64,000 nt of DNA, from the NCBI GenBank assembly GCA_030533445.1, contig CM060065.1:7261474-7325473 (forward strand). Direction: 5' to 3'. A program made the translations under genes and the position numbers. The notes under the pieces are model-generated. The model had not been told where the DNA came from. It saw only the letters and a program-made list of their open reading frames with translations, and did no database searches. Below, one piece after another: positions 14,158-26,577 of this stretch; positions within the stretch are counted from its first letter, which is position 1; each line of letters opens with the position of its first letter. This stretch comes from Cyprinodon diabolis (Eukaryota > Chordata > Actinopteri > Cyprinodontiformes > Cyprinodontidae).

Positions 14158-15378
14158 CACTCACTGGCCACTTTATTTGGTACACCTGTCCAACTGCTCG
14201 TTAACACTTAATTTCTAAGCAGCCAATCACATGGCGGCAACTCAGTGCATTTAGGCATGTAGACATGGTCAAGACAATCTCCTGCAGTTCAAACCGAGCA
14301 TCAGTATGGGGAAGAAAGGTGATTTGAGTGACTTTGAACGTGGCATGATTGTTGGTGCCAGAAGGGCTGGTCTGAGTATTTCAGAAACTGCTGATCTACT
14401 GGGATTTTCACGCACAACCATCTCTAGGGTTTACAGAGAATGGTCCGAAAAAGAAAAAACATCCAGTGAGCGGCAGTTCTGTGGGCAGAAATGCCTTGTT
14501 GATGCCAGAGGTCAGAGGAGAATGGCCAGACTGGTTCGAGCTGATAGAAGGGCAACAGTGACTCAAATAACCACCCGTTACAACCAAGGTGGGCGGAAGA
14601 GCATCTCTGAACGCACAGTACGTCGAACTTTTAGGCAGATGGGCTACAGCAGCAGAAGACCACACCGGGTGCCACTCCTTTCAGCTAAGAACAGGAAACT
14701 GAGGCTACAATTTGCACAAGCTCATCGAAATTGGACAATAGAAGATTGGAAAAACGTTGCCTGGTCTGATGAGTCTCGATTTCTGCTGCGACATTCGGAT
14801 GGTAGGGTCAGAATTTGGCGTCTACAACATGAAAGCATGGATCCATCCTGCCTTGTATCAACGGTTCAGGCTGGTGGTGGTGGTGTCATGGTGTGGGGAA
14901 TATTTTCTTGGCACTCTTTGGGCCCCTTGGTACCAATTGAGCATCGTTGCAACGCCACAGCCTACCTGAGTATTGTTGCTGACCATGTCCATCCCTTTAT
15001 GACCACAATGTACCCAACTTCTGATGGCTACTTTCAGCAGGATAATGCGCCATGTCATAAAGCTGGAATAATCTCAGACTGGTTTCTTGAACATGACAAT
15101 GAGTTCACTGTACTCAAATGGCCTCCACAGTCACCAGATCTCAATCCAATAGAGCATCTTTGGGATGTGGTGGAACGGGAGATTCGCATCATGGATGTGC
15201 AGCCGACAAATCTGCGGCAACTGTGTGATGCCATCATGTCAATATGGACCAAACTCCCTGAGGAATGCTTCCAGCACCTTGTTGAATCTATGCCATGAAG
15301 AATTGAGGCAGTTCTGAAGGCAAAAGGGGGTCCAACCCGTTACTAGCATGGGGTACCTAATAAAGTGGCCGGTGAGTG
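14158..15378 (+). mobile_element. DD36E (Incomer-type) Tc1/mariner transposon
   Basis: The 1.2 kb element is flanked by TA at 14156-14157 and 15379-15380, the duplicated target dinucleotide. Short imperfect TIRs start CACTCACTGGCCACTTTATT on the left; the right end, reversed, starts CACTCACCGGCCACTTTATT. It encodes one transposase. The 36-residue spacing between the second and third catalytic residues matches the DD36E/Incomer family described in animals including ray-finned fish. It is nearly complete, with one obvious premature stop. Confidence 0.93.
14306..15298 (+). pseudogene. DD36E transposase with premature stop near the C terminus
   Basis: This is a cut-and-paste transposase. The first 120 residues hold two helix-turn-helix motifs (about 23-46 and 98-115) that bind the TIRs. 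Catalytic residues are Asp155 in WSDESRF, Asp246 in FQQDNAP and Glu283 in PIEHLW; 36 residues lie between Asp246 and Glu283. The frame starts MGKKGDLS, a typical start for this group. It ends at a TGA right after ESMP. The next codons, in the same frame, continue the usual C-terminal tail for about 16 residues to a TAG, so a single CGA-to-TGA change is the likely cause. Because only the tail is lost, some activity cannot be excluded. Confidence 0.9.
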
Positions 15379-15380
15379 TA

Positions 15381-16590
15381 TACGAGTTTGTTGCCGCCCA
15401 CACTTACTATTAAGCACACTTTCCTTCTGAAGAATTTTTGTGAATCCTTTATACATTAGCATGCATTTGGTTCCAGGGGTTTACAGATACACACTAATAC
15501 TAAATACTAAGCTGCAGCTACAGATATACACACCCTGATTAACATTGTGTAATCACTAATCACCAACACACATAAATACCGTATCTTAGAGATACCAGCT
15601 GACCAGGAAGCTTTTTTTAATGCTTACTTTGTTTTTCTGTTGTCTTCTTTTTGCTGTTATGTTCTCTGTTTTTTGAAGTCTCATTCCTTACAGGAGTGGA
15701 AGCAGACCTTTAGGAATCACTGTATATCTTCTATTTTGTCTATTTTTCTGTTTTGTTTTATTTTCTCTCCTTTAATGCACTCTTTGCTCTGTCTCACTTA
15801 CCTTAGTTGTTATCCCTTCTTTGTTTTTCATCTATCTTTTTTTCACTGTTGTATATGATTTTAGTCCTCAATTAACGTTCAATAAATTTTAATATACTTG
15901 TGAGAGATTTGCACAAACCAGCCAGAAAACCACTGAAATTTTTCAAAAAGTCTTAATTTATTCCCAAAATGTTAAAAAAACAGCTGTTATAAAAGCAATA
16001 CAACATTAACAAAAGCACTACAACATTAATGTTAATGTTGTAAAGCTTTTATAATTTATAATTGTGCTTAATTAGTAATGTAATGCTTTCGTTAATGTTG
16101 TAGTGATTTCCCTAATGTTAGAGTGTTTTTGTTAAAAAAAGGTAAATTTAGACCAACTTCTATATATTAAGAAGAATTAGAGTAAAGTACTGTACTTACT
16201 TTGAGAAACTAAATATGATATCGGAACACTGTCTCAAACTACGTCAAAAATTAAATATTCTACAATGTGAATTGTTAGTGGTAGGCCGTTATCGGTCTTA
16301 TCAGGCGATAAAAACAATATCATTATTAATCTATTCTCACAGTTGGGTTGGGAGCTGGGTCTAATGATGACTATTACCTTAATATTTTAGCACGGATGTA
16401 TATCTGGTGTGGATGTACATCTGGGGGCGAGCACGAATCATTATTCAAATTGCCATACCCCATCACAGTACCGGTCTTTTTGTATATGGATCATCAAGGT
16501 GGATAATTTACAGGTACGCCTTCATCAAAACCAAATAAAAAAGGTTACGGCTAGGTTTTTTTTTATTTTTTTTTTACCTTACATGCATCA
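15381..16590. other. No gene seen; contains a hairpin-forming segment
   Basis: AT-rich sequence with poly-T runs. The only structured part is the inverted-repeat cluster at 15988-16113 (listed separately). Confidence 0.45.
15988..16053. repeat. Inverted repeat / hairpin
   Basis: Arms 15988-16010 and 16031-16053 are reverse complements at 21 of 23 positions around a 20-base spacer. The motif ACAACATTAA also recurs inverted at about 16093-16113. This may be the core of a small MITE, but no target duplication was found. Confidence 0.65.
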
Positions 16591-17040
16591 TGGTTGAGTG
16601 GACCAAAATGCACAGATCAGGAGGCAGAAGTGAGTCTTGCAAATTTAATTAGGCAACTGAAGTAGAAATCAAAATTATCCAAAATACTGATAACCAAAAA
16701 TAAGATATGATCAGGGAAAACTAACGTGGGGAGACAGAGATGTGGAAACAACATAACAACAAACCAGCACAAAGTGACTGCAGAGGAAGTGTATACAAGG
16801 GGAACAGAAAAAATGATGGGCTAATGAGCTGTATATGGAGCAGGGATGAGTGGAAACAACTAGAAGGAAGCCAAAGGGAAAGTAAACAAGGACAAGAGGA
16901 CAACAGAGGGTAACTCAAGAACTAAAAACTGACAGAAAACAACTACAAATACAAAGAAACTAAAAATAAACCCAAGCAAAGCGGTCCCCTCAAGGGCAGA
17001 TACCAGGTGCCTTAGAGTAAACATAAACTGGAAGTCCAGT
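16591..17040. repeat. Probable non-autonomous fish transposon fragment
   Basis: Purine-rich sequence with phrases such as TAACGTGGGGAGACAGAG and GGGCTAATGAGCTGTATATG, a style typical of abundant non-coding fish transposon derivatives. About 92 bp of it (16791-16882) recurs at 17610-17700. No TIRs or target duplication were identified, so the class is unknown. Confidence 0.5.
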
Positions 17041-17609
17041 TGTGTGTGAATGGGGGCCCAGGAAGGAGGGCATGAACTTGAACAAAACTAAGAGTCCAAT
17101 TACTGTACTATACTGTAACCTTAAAGGGGAACGCGTTTTTTTTTTTTTTTTACATTGGTTCCTTGATTTTACGTTATTCCGTCATGTTCTACTCACCCAT
17201 ATGAGTTTTGTGTCATTTGGAGCTGTTCTGAAGATATTCCGTTAGGTTATATCCAAGTAATGTCTTCCTATGGGCAACAAGTTGAAGGCACAAACTAAAC
17301 TGTTCATAATGTATTTTTTATGGTACGCCAGCATTCATAACATAGGCGAATCACTGTTCCCCAGACATCCGTGGTTTTATTTTTTATATTTATGAGGCGG
17401 CTGCACAGCTAGGGACCCATTAGGACGTGGCACAGCTTGGGAACCCTAACCGTTGAGGCTTTGAGGCTTAAAATGGTCTCTGGACACCACAACGCGTGCT
17501 TAGTGCTCTCTAGATGGCACAGAGCATGCACAGGGGGCTCTGGATCTAAGGATCTAACAGCGGTGAAACGCATAAGGGATCTTAATGCGGAGAAGCGCTA
17601 AGTGAATCT

Positions 17610-17700
17610 GTATATAAGGGGAAGAGAACTAAAAATGGGCTAATGAGCTGAATATGGAGCAGGTGTGAGTGGAACCAACTAGAAGGAAGCCAAGGGGAGA
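17610..17700. repeat. Direct repeat of 16791-16882
   Basis: Both copies share AAGGGGAA-AGA, GGGCTAATGAGCTG-ATATGG and ACTAGAAGGAAGCCAA with about 10 differences. The second copy ends exactly where the Penelope-derived sequence begins (about 17701). Confidence 0.8.
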
Positions 17701-18350
17701 CATGATGCAAACCACTCTGTCCAGGAAGAAAAGGCTGTCATCTTTCACATCTTCCCGGGTGAACTGGATGTTTCTGTCTGCTGCGTTGATTTGGTCTGTG
17801 AACGTGTTGCTATCTTTGGTCTTTATTTTGACCCATGTGTCATCCACATATCTGAAACAGTTACTGGGTTTTGTTCACATGTATGAGTGTAGAGTTCTGC
17901 TTTTCACTCCTTACATGTATAAGTTTGCCACTATAGGACACACAGGGGATCCCATTGTGCATCCATGCTTCTGCCTGTAGAAATCTTGGTTGAATTGGTA
18001 GTATGTGGTGGTGAGGCATAAATCCAAGAGAGAACAGATGTGGTCAGCAGTCAGATTGGTCCTTGTCTGGCAGAGTGTGGTCTTGAAGTAAACACATCCC
18101 TACTGTGGAGACTGCTTCTTTGGATGCAAGTAAAAAGAAATGTGACATCATAATAGACCATGGTCTCTTCCGTGGCCAATGTCAGGTTCTTTATCCTGTT
18201 GAGATTTATCCTTAAAAATCCTGTGAGTGGTGTGTTGACAACGAAAGGAGAGAGGATGGAGGCGAGATATTTGGCAATGTTGGAAGTGAGTTAATGCTGC
18301 TGATGATGGGCCTGAGAGGAGCTCCTTCCTTGTGTATTTTTTAGTAAGAC
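17701..18350 (-). mobile_element. Penelope-like element fragment (reverse transcriptase)
   Basis: The minus strand encodes pieces of a Penelope-type RT. One stretch (about 17925-17990, reversed) reads as HGCTMGSPVCPIVANLYM, and another (17629-17847 frame) has RYVDDTWVKI with the catalytic YVDD, followed by FTREDVKDDSLFFLD. Penelope elements are a separate retroelement group whose RT is related to telomerase. Frame changes between these blocks and cut ends show a dead remnant. No GIY-YIG endonuclease domain is visible. Confidence 0.85.
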
Positions 18351-18379
18351 ACCGCATTGGATTTCCTGCTGTACTCATC

Positions 18380-21300
18380 TTCCTGTCAAATTAATAAAAA
18401 CCCTTCAAGTAAACTGTTTCCTCCTGTCGTACGTAATTACTGCTGCGCCAGAGTCATGATCCTCAATCATGTCATAGAAAGTATCAAATTATTAACAGGA
18501 AGAAAAAAGGATGGATCTAATATATATAATATTGTGATTATGTAATTATATAATGTATTGTAATATATATTATTTTCTAATACATTCATATGAAGACAAC
18601 TATTTTATACACAGAATCAAATAATGTATATAATTATGATTCATCACTTTAGACAACTATGGTCGTAGGTGCTGCATTGCTTTTATGCGAATAAGGTGAA
18701 TGAATAGTTTCTACCACCAGATGGGGCCCAAACTATGGCCTGGAGTTACACATCAGGATATGCTTCAAAGTTGAGCCACACCCTCAATGTTGAGCCATAC
18801 CCCTATCCGCAGTCTGCAGTCAGGGGTACTTGTTAGGCTGAAGCAGCTTGGATGGATATGGTGGAGTAAGAATGTTCAGACATTTAAGTCCGGTCTGTCC
18901 AAATAATCCAATAAGGACGGACCTTGTTTTTTTTTTGCCAAATTAGGCTGCAACAATTCAGAACTAACTGGTTCATAAAGTCTTCCAGTTCTACATTCAT
19001 TAACCCTGACTATGTCTGGATGCTGGGAGTGTGTGTGTGGTTTCCTCCTAGGTTTTTATTCAATGCTGTAAAATGAATGGTGAATTAGATGAACTAGACC
19101 TTGAACCTTGTTTTACTCCAAGATAAGAGAGAATGATGAGGTCTGATTCCACCTACTTCTCAGTCTGCTTACCTGAATCTCACTGCATCTGACTGAAATT
19201 CTCTCCCAGCTTAGTGTGATAGAAAATCCTCCTGAGGAGATTCTGCTAGAGTCCAGTACCAGATCAAGAGGAACTGGTTCTGGCTGCATTTGGTGGCCGT
19301 ACAAAATAAAAAGTCTGGGTCAAGGTGAGTGTTGTCCTTGTTTTACTCTCAGAGGTTTTGTCTGTGGACAGAGGGAACCAAAATCAGAACTCAGTCTGGT
19401 TTTCATTTAAAACTAAGCTACTGGCTTCATGTACCCATGGTTCTGGTCAGGGTCTGATTTCCTGTTAATGATTAAAAACGCTGAGTTTTCTCTGCTAGTT
19501 TCTTTTTTTGTTTCCAGACCAAAACTTAATTTAAAGGAAAGATTAAAAGATTTTAAACGACAATTTTAAAGCTTATGTTATTCAGTGCTTTTGTTGAACT
19601 CGTACCAGTTCTTTTCCTGGTCTGCTTCTTCCTCCTCATGTTGTTAGATAATGCTTATGTCAGAAAATCAGAGCCTATTTTTAACTGAACCATTGATCTA
19701 AAGTGGGAGACCTGGTTCCCAGAATCAAAGTCTGTATATTCTGATCTAGCTAAGGAGCTTTCTGGTATTTAGTCCTGCTGTAAACATATAAAATCCATCA
19801 GAACCACAGAACTCCTTTTGGACCCAGATTCCACACTAGAAAGATTGCCTGTAATGTAGGGTCAAAAATTTCATTTTTTGGATATTTCTGATAATAAATC
19901 TCCCAGATTTGTCCTAAAGAGCTGAGATGTTAAAGCTGAGTTCTTTGAATAGCATGAATACGTTTTTTTCACTCTAACTATCCTTCTTGTTCAAAGCCTC
20001 TAACTCCACTGTTTAAACCTTTCTGCGTATTTAGAAATGACTGAGATCTAGAAAAGGATTGGTACGATCCCGAAAATAATTTAATAACTGTTTAAACCTA
20101 AAAATAAGTAGGTCCCGGTCCTCCGGACAACGTACAGAAGTCCAAATGGTTTCCAATCAGTACGGTTAACTGTGAATATTTAGAAAACATCAAAAAGTTT
20201 TTTTTTATAATTTCGGTGAAATATTAAATGTTCATGTTAGCGCAACTTTATGCAGTTATGATTGTTTGATCATGAATATTTATTTTAATTCAAAATAATA
20301 ATTAATGTTTTTTAACCCAAATAATCCACAATGAATAGGTATTTGAATTCCAGGGAAGGATGTGATTATTTGGCAGATAGGATTTAATACATATAATTAA
20401 TAATAGGGATTAGCAACTAACAGTCATGAACTAGATTTACAAATAATGCTTGGACAGTCAAACCTGTTGTGAACTTGATTTTTGTAACAACTTGTAAATG
20501 TTAACTATAATTCACAACAGGACTTGACATCAATCATTACACATAATCCCAGTAAATCTCAATGTATTATTAAACCATTAACAGTGAAAGGATGGTTGGA
20601 GCTCTAACCTTTAGACAGCAGATCACTCCCATAAAGAAATAAACACAAATGCACACCTCTTTATCTTTGCTGACACAGTCATTCTCTGTTATAATCAAGT
20701 ATTCTATCCAACAAACTGTTTAACTAGAACACTCACAAAATACAAAAAAAGATAAAACAATAGCTAACTAGCACTGGGATGCACGGATGGGAGATGCATG
20801 CACTAATGATGGTTGTTCCTGTGGGAACAAACAGTTACCTGGTTGGGGTGCACCCTTTTATTTTTTTTACTTGTGCTTGAAAGGCAGCTCACTTGTACAG
20901 ACACGTGGCATGTACAGATTCAGCTGACTGATTAAATTCAATTAAGGTAAATTAAAAAATTCTTTATTTATCGGAATTCAAACGTTGCAGTAACTCAAGG
21001 TTTTTTTTTGTTTGCTTGTTTTCTTCACATTAAGTTATAGGTGTTGATTCTATGGGCAGGAAGGATCTTCTTAGTCTAACAAAATGAAAAGGCTTTTATA
21101 CGTAAATATTTTCATTTAATTGAAATTCACATTAACTATGAATTATAAGGCAGATATGTTCCTAACCTTTCTTCAAAGTTTGATGGACTGTTTTATAACA
21201 ACGGAGTAACCAGATCATTTGGTTGTCAAGATCAGGTGACATTTTGTGCTTTTCTTTTAATGACGTTTATAAATGATTAAGATCCTTGCAAGAAATGATT

Positions 21301-21540
21301 ACTACTGATGTTTATTTAGATGTATTTTAAATTTGTATGTTTGCTCATTTAGAAAAACAAACAAGTTATAGATTTCAAATCATAAACATTAAGATTCCTA
21401 CAAGAACAATAGAGGATATGTTCACTCACAGACAAAATTAAATAAAGATCCGAGCAGTTATAACAGAACCAGGTCGTGATGATTGTAGTACCATTGGGTT
21501 TCTAAGGTGTTTATTTCTAGAACATGTCAAGTTTTCATCA
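18380..21540. other. No gene seen
   Basis: AT-rich sequence. I saw no domain-bearing frame on either strand. A TATAAT-rich run lies near 18515-18640. The frame at 19216-19410, followed by GTGAGT, superficially looks like an exon but matches nothing I recognise. Confidence 0.4.
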
Positions 21541-21544
21541 ATAG

Positions 21545-23035
21545 TCACGTGCTAGGGCCAAATCTATTCACTATATATGGTCCCAACCATTATGTTCCAC
21601 TGTTGCTGACGATACCCAGCTATATCTGTCTATAAATCAAGATGAAGCTAACCCATTACATAACTTAGAGGCATGTCTTGAAGACATAAAAACCTGGATG
21701 ACTCTTAACTTTTTGCTCCTGAATGTAGACAAAACAGAAGTTATAATCTTTGGACTAGAGTCTTTGAAAATAAACTGATTATACAGTCACTTAATTTGGA
21801 TGGGATTAAACTAATCTCAGATAATAAAGTAGAAATTGTTGCTGCTATTTTTCACAAAGACCTGTCATTTAAAACCCTTAACAAAGAGGTTTCTACCTAA
21901 TAATAAAATATCCTAATAATACATCTGAGGAATATTACAAAAATTAGAAATCTCCTGTCCAGGATTGATGCTGAGAAACTAGTCCATGCATTTGTTACTT
22001 CAAGGCTGGACTATTGTAATTCTTTACTATCAGGAAGTCCACAAGCTGTAGTTAAAAGCCTTCAGCTGATCCAAAATGCTGCAGCCAGAGTTCTGATGAA
22101 AATTAAAAATAGAGATCATATGTCTCCTATCCTGGCTTCTCTTCATTGGCTTCCTGTTAAATCCAGAATAGAATTTAAAATCCTCCTTCTCACATATAAA
22201 GCCTTAAATGGCCAAGCTCCATCTTATATCAGAGATCTGATTGTTCCTTATGTTCCTAACAGAGCACTTCACTCTCAATCTGCAGGTTTACTAGTGGTTC
22301 CTAGAATTTCTAAAAGTAGAATGGGAGGCAGATCTTTTAGTTATCAGGCTCCTCTCCTGTGGAACCAACTACCAGTTTTAGTCCATGAGGCAGACACCCT
22401 GTCTACTTTCAAGGCTCTTTAATAAAGGTTATACTGAGCTAACTCTATAAGTTATGCTGCTATAAGGTTACAATGCTGGAGGAAATAGTGGCCCCTTTCA
22501 TCATTCTTTTTCTATTCTCCCATTCTGCAGTATTTGTTAGACCAACCTCTAATGTTTTGCTCTCTCTGCTTTTTCTCATCGTATTAGCTCCATCTGGTCT
22601 GTTCCTGTTTGCCATCAACACCTTTGTTTATAGATGTTAGAGCTTGGTCTGTTTTCAGTGTAGTTCTGTTTCTCTTACTGTGACTTTATGTTCTCAATTC
22701 ATCCCCTGACACGGGAGCTGACTCGGAGCTCATCTGCCTGGCTTTGTGTTTCTGGGACAGGGCCACCTGTGGAGTTGGTTGTCAGTAGCCTTTTGTATCT
22801 CTGCTTCTCTCTGTATGTCTGCTTATGTGGTCTTGAACCCCAGTTGGCATCAGCATATGGTCACTCACACTGAGCCTGATTCTGGTTCTGCTGGACCTAC
22901 TACTACTCTTACTTAGATAGAAAACTTGAAACAATCTGACTGAATGATCTGGTTGAATTGTGTCTGTAAAGTGCCTTGAGATGACATGTGGTGTTAAATT
23001 GGCACAATATAAATAAATGGAATGAAACTGATTTG
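21545..23035 (+). mobile_element. L2-clade LINE 3' fragment
   Basis: A 5'-truncated LINE. It starts inside the RT with a broken active-site region: translation gives ADDTQLYLS, then MTLNFLLLNVDKTEVIIFG with frameshifts. An open segment at 22096-22422 encodes the conserved C-terminal end of L2-type RT proteins (SPILASLHWLPV, YKALNGQAPSYI, LLWNQLPV). A 3' UTR of about 600 bp follows, ending in the L2-style phrase AAGTGCCTTGAGATGAC and an ATAAATAAATGGAATG tail near 23025. Several stops and frameshifts upstream of 22096 show it is dead. Confidence 0.88.
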
Positions 23036-23079
23036 GAGATGACTTTAATCTTGTGAAAGTGACAGATATTCTTCAGAGT

Positions 23080-23310
23080 TTTTACCATCATGTTAACTTT
23101 CCCACTTAGGCAAAACACACTCTGGACTGGGTTTACAGTAACATTCACAAGGTGTACAGAACTTTTCCTCAACCCCATCTTTGCAACTCTGACCACATCT
23201 CCATCCTGGTGGTGCCAACATATCACCTGATGAGACAGATTAAGCTAAGTATGAAAAAAGTCACAGTTTGGCCAAGGGATGGAGCTGCTGTCCTGGTTTC
23301 AGTGCAGAGA
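23080..23310 (+). mobile_element. LINE APE-endonuclease domain fragment
   Basis: One frame encodes KTLDWVYSNIHKVYRTFP, then NSDHISILVVPTYH and KKVTVWPRDGA. The S-D-H triad is the C-terminal active-site motif of APE endonucleases in CR1/L2/Rex1-type LINEs. Sequence on both sides is unrelated, so only this domain remains. It directly follows the L2 3' end and may be from a different family. Confidence 0.7.
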
Positions 23311-23779
23311 TTGACAGGTCCTCAGAGAGGCCGCTGTATAGTTATTTTCTTGGTTCCATCTCCAGTATATTTCATGTCATTACTGACATGAACTACACTG
23401 AGTGAAATGACTGCAGTCAGTGTTTTTTTTGTCCTGTCTGGCAATGTGGCAATAAGAATAATTGTCTTGATGCCTAAAAGAGCCAAACAGATTTTACTTT
23501 CACAAGTGAAGCACTACAGCTGTTGCCATATTGTTCTGCTTGATTTATGCATATAAATTGCTTTATTATAGTTATGCAGCGAGTTTTACAGATTATATGG
23601 ACACTGCAATGTAAGTAGAACAAGAAAGGAAAAACAGAAAAAAAGGAGAAAAGATGAAAGAAAGAGGAGATAAAAGGGAGATAACGATAAAACCTTTTCA
23701 GACTGCTTCATCACCTGCAAAGAGATGTAAAAAGTACATTATAAATCAGAGACTGGGTTGAAGAGAAATCAAAAGGACA

Positions 23780-24890
23780 TTCCCAGGCATCCCAAAAGAA
23801 ACTCCTCTTGAAAACCACCTATGTAATGCATCATGTACATCAACAAAAGGAATAATATATTCTATATGATATAATCAATAGAAGGTTACCCGCGTACGAT
23901 AAAATAGCTACAAAAGGGAAATGGGAAAAAGACTTAGGGTATATTTATGAGGAGGCAGAGTGGCATAATCTATTGGAACAGTCACAGACTGTGCTAACCT
24001 TCACAAAACAGGGACAAATTTAATATATTTCATAGGACATATTACACTCCTTACAGGCTACATAGAATTGACAGTAAAATTTCCTCTATGTGTCAGAGAT
24101 ATAAAGTGACTGATGGGGATCTTATACACATGCTATGGAGTTACCCAATGATAAAAGAACTTTGAAAATGTGTTATTATGATAACTTCAAGGGTAGTAGG
24201 AATGCAAATTGAACAAGACTCAAAACTATGGATTCTCAGGGTCACGGGCCCTATTAATGTAAATTATTACAAGAAGTACTTTATATTAGTTGCGAGCAGT
24301 GCAGTGAAGGAATGTATCCTGATTAATTGGAAATCGAAAATTCACAGACAGTAAGACACTGGATCAATGAGCTTGTATCTTACTGCACACCCGCAAAGAT
24401 ACTATATAATGTTAGAGGAAAACATGCATCTTTGAAAAAATCTGGGGCCTCTTCATAGACATTCTGCCCTCTCTGGACCCAGCTGTCAATGGTGGAGTGA
24501 GCCTTTCTGGACCGGCTTCAAATCAGCCCTTTGCAGGTTCTTCTTATATAACTTTCTAACTTATGTACCTTGATAGAAGTAGTTTGTTGAATTATAGATG
24601 AATGTGCTCAGATAGATGTGTTTAGTTCAGAAACGAAAGGATATTAAGAACCATACGAGAAAGAAGGGTGGGGGTGGGAGGGGAAAAGTTTGTTATATTT
24701 TGTTTTGTTGTTTTCTTTTGGTGTTAAAAATCAAAAATCATCGTCCTTTTTATTGTGTCTGTAAAACTATATATCAATAGGTTTTTAATAAAACACAATT
24801 TTCAATATAACTGTAAATGCTTGCTATACACCATAAATATCTTGTAAAAGCTTCTGTTAATAAAATAAATCTTAAAAAAAAAAAATTAAG
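23780..24890 (+). mobile_element. L1-like LINE ORF2 C-terminus and 3' UTR
   Basis: Broken frames encode W-E-KDLG, then HRTYYTPYRLHRIDSK, followed by the cysteine-histidine motif C-x2-C-x8-H of L1 ORF2 C-termini (MCQRCKVTDGDLIHMLWS). A G-rich 3' UTR (GGGTGGGGGTGGGAGGGG near 24668) and an A-rich tail ending near 24889 follow, as usual for L1. Stops interrupt every frame. Confidence 0.78.
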
Positions 24891-24984
24891 CTTATTGAAG
24901 TGGGACCTGATTCCAAATGTTGTACCAAGTACATAAAAAATGTGAGATGGTTTGAGAATAACAAATCCATGAATCCTTGAGTAC

Positions 24985-25215
24985 GCTTGGGGAGTGGTGG
25001 CCTGGTGGTTAGAGCAGTGTGCTTGTGCTCTGAGAAGGTTGCAAGTACTCGGTTCAAACCCCACAGCCTGTACTCTAGCTCTCTGAGCAAAGACCCTTAA
25101 CCCAACACTGCTCCCTGGGGGCTGCACAATGGCAGCTCACTGCTCCCCAAGTGGACGGGTTAAATGCAGAGATACATTTCTCCAGTGTGAGCTCAATAAA
25201 GTTTAATTATAATTA
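24985..25215 (+). repeat. tRNA-derived SINE
   Basis: An A-box-like TGGCCTGGTGGTTAGAGCAG is followed about 35 bp later by a B-box-like GGTTCAAACCC, the internal RNA polymerase III promoter of tRNA-derived SINEs. The body (CTGCTCCCTGGGGGC, CTCCCCAAGTGGACGGG) and an AATAAAGTTTAATTATAATT tail complete it. The frames across it are spurious. Confidence 0.85.
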
Positions 25216-25351
25216 ATCATACAAAACTATTTAGTTTTCCTCTAGAAACGTAACTGATCAAGTTAAATTTTGGTTAAAAATGTTTTACCTTCCTGCTCTC
25301 CAGAACAGTTCAGGATCACATGTTAACAAAGTGTCTCTGCTTTCCTTTCAG

Positions 25352-25501
25352 TATCAAAACCAGGAAAGAAAACGGAACATTTACAGGACAACAGAGGAGA
25401 ACAGAGCATCGCCTCCAGTACAATATAGTCTCTCTGAATACTGACATGTCTAAAGATCATCCTAGAGTCTTCAACAATGATCCTGGAAAACCAGGGTCAA
25501 A
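25352..25501 (+). CDS. Likely exon of a fish NLR-type N-terminal repeat (copy 1)
   Basis: A 150-bp candidate exon, preceded by a pyrimidine-rich acceptor (CTTTCCTTTCAG) and followed by GTAAGT. It starts with the last base of a codon and ends with two bases of the next, so both borders are phase 2. It encodes 49 full codons with no stop, ending VSLNTDMSKDHPRVF and a GKPGS tail. This resembles the roughly 30-40-residue repeats, one per exon, upstream of the FISNA-NACHT domains in teleost NLRC3-like proteins, whose core is a Cys/Ser-Val-Ser-x-x-Ser-Asp pattern. The core Cys of the other copies is Asn here. The donor flank (GTAAGTCAGC) is shared with the exon at 33655. No NACHT exon is nearby, so the assignment rests on the repeat alone. 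Confidence 0.62.
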
Positions 25502-25509
25502 GTAAGTCA

Positions 25510-26577
25510 GCATTCACCAACTGCCATGATCACATTTAACATGATAAACCTCTGATAGCTGTGAACTTATAAAGGACAAAACCTAATTGGAATAAATGTA
25601 GAAATGCTCAATAGGCATGATAAATTGCAAAACTTTAGTCATTTAATTTTTCTTTTAATACATTTTTGTGTTCATTTATTCGTTTTTTATTTATTAAATT
25701 ATTGGTTTATTCTTTTATTTGTTCATTAGTTCATTAATTTTTCCATTCATTAATTTCTACAAATTTCTTCAGGCTTCAACTTCTACCTTTTGGTTAATTA
25801 GATAATACTGTATCGCTCAACTCTCCATGACTTTCCCTGCTTCATTTTTTTTAATGTTAGTTAGGGAAGTTGAAAAGTGGTGGGATGTGAAACATGCAAT
25901 GGTATCTGTCATGTTATTGGTCTTAGCAGTACATTTTTCCTACTAACAACATTAGCCCCTTGTGGTGGGAGAACATTTATCTCCTATTGATTCTTTTTTT
26001 TAAAACATATATTGATTTATGAGTGCAAAATTTAATTAATTCAGGCCTCAGAGAGGCAAGGCCACAAAGTGTCTGTTAACGGTGTTTGGGATAAAATAAT
26101 AGTTTTCATAAAAAGCTGGACTATTTCTCAGGGATTATTTCACAACATTATGTGTTATTTCCAAATTGTGTCTTTGTTTGGGTAAAGATATGGGGATCCA
26201 TTCACAGCTTTTCTGCAAGGGGTTTAATTGGGGAGATACAATCGCAGTCTAGTTCAGTTCAGGGCTGGACATCGTACGGTGAAGGCTGTAAGGTTTGCCT
26301 TGTTATCTTTTTACCTGCAAAGGAAATAAAGTGCCAACTGAGTGAAATCTATTGATCTCGGAATAACTGGAGTGAATAGTTGAATAATTTTTTCACCTGA
26401 CAATTTGACGCTGTGAACAGGTTGTCTTTGACAGATCCTTCTGGGAGTAGATTTAACTGGAGTGTCTGATTAACCTGGGATTAATTCCTGGCCTGGTGAA
26501 TAGTTAAATACTTTTTTCACACAACACTTAAAATTAAGTGAAAGTAATCTAAGTGTACAGCAGCTGATCAATTAGGA
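25510..26577. other. No gene seen; intron-like DNA
   Basis: AT-rich sequence downstream of the candidate exon. No domain or repeat family recognised. Confidence 0.4.

Noticed and set aside
19216..19410. Possible exon followed by GTGAGT
   Set aside because: The product resembles nothing and the frame runs through the donor; no second signal supports it.
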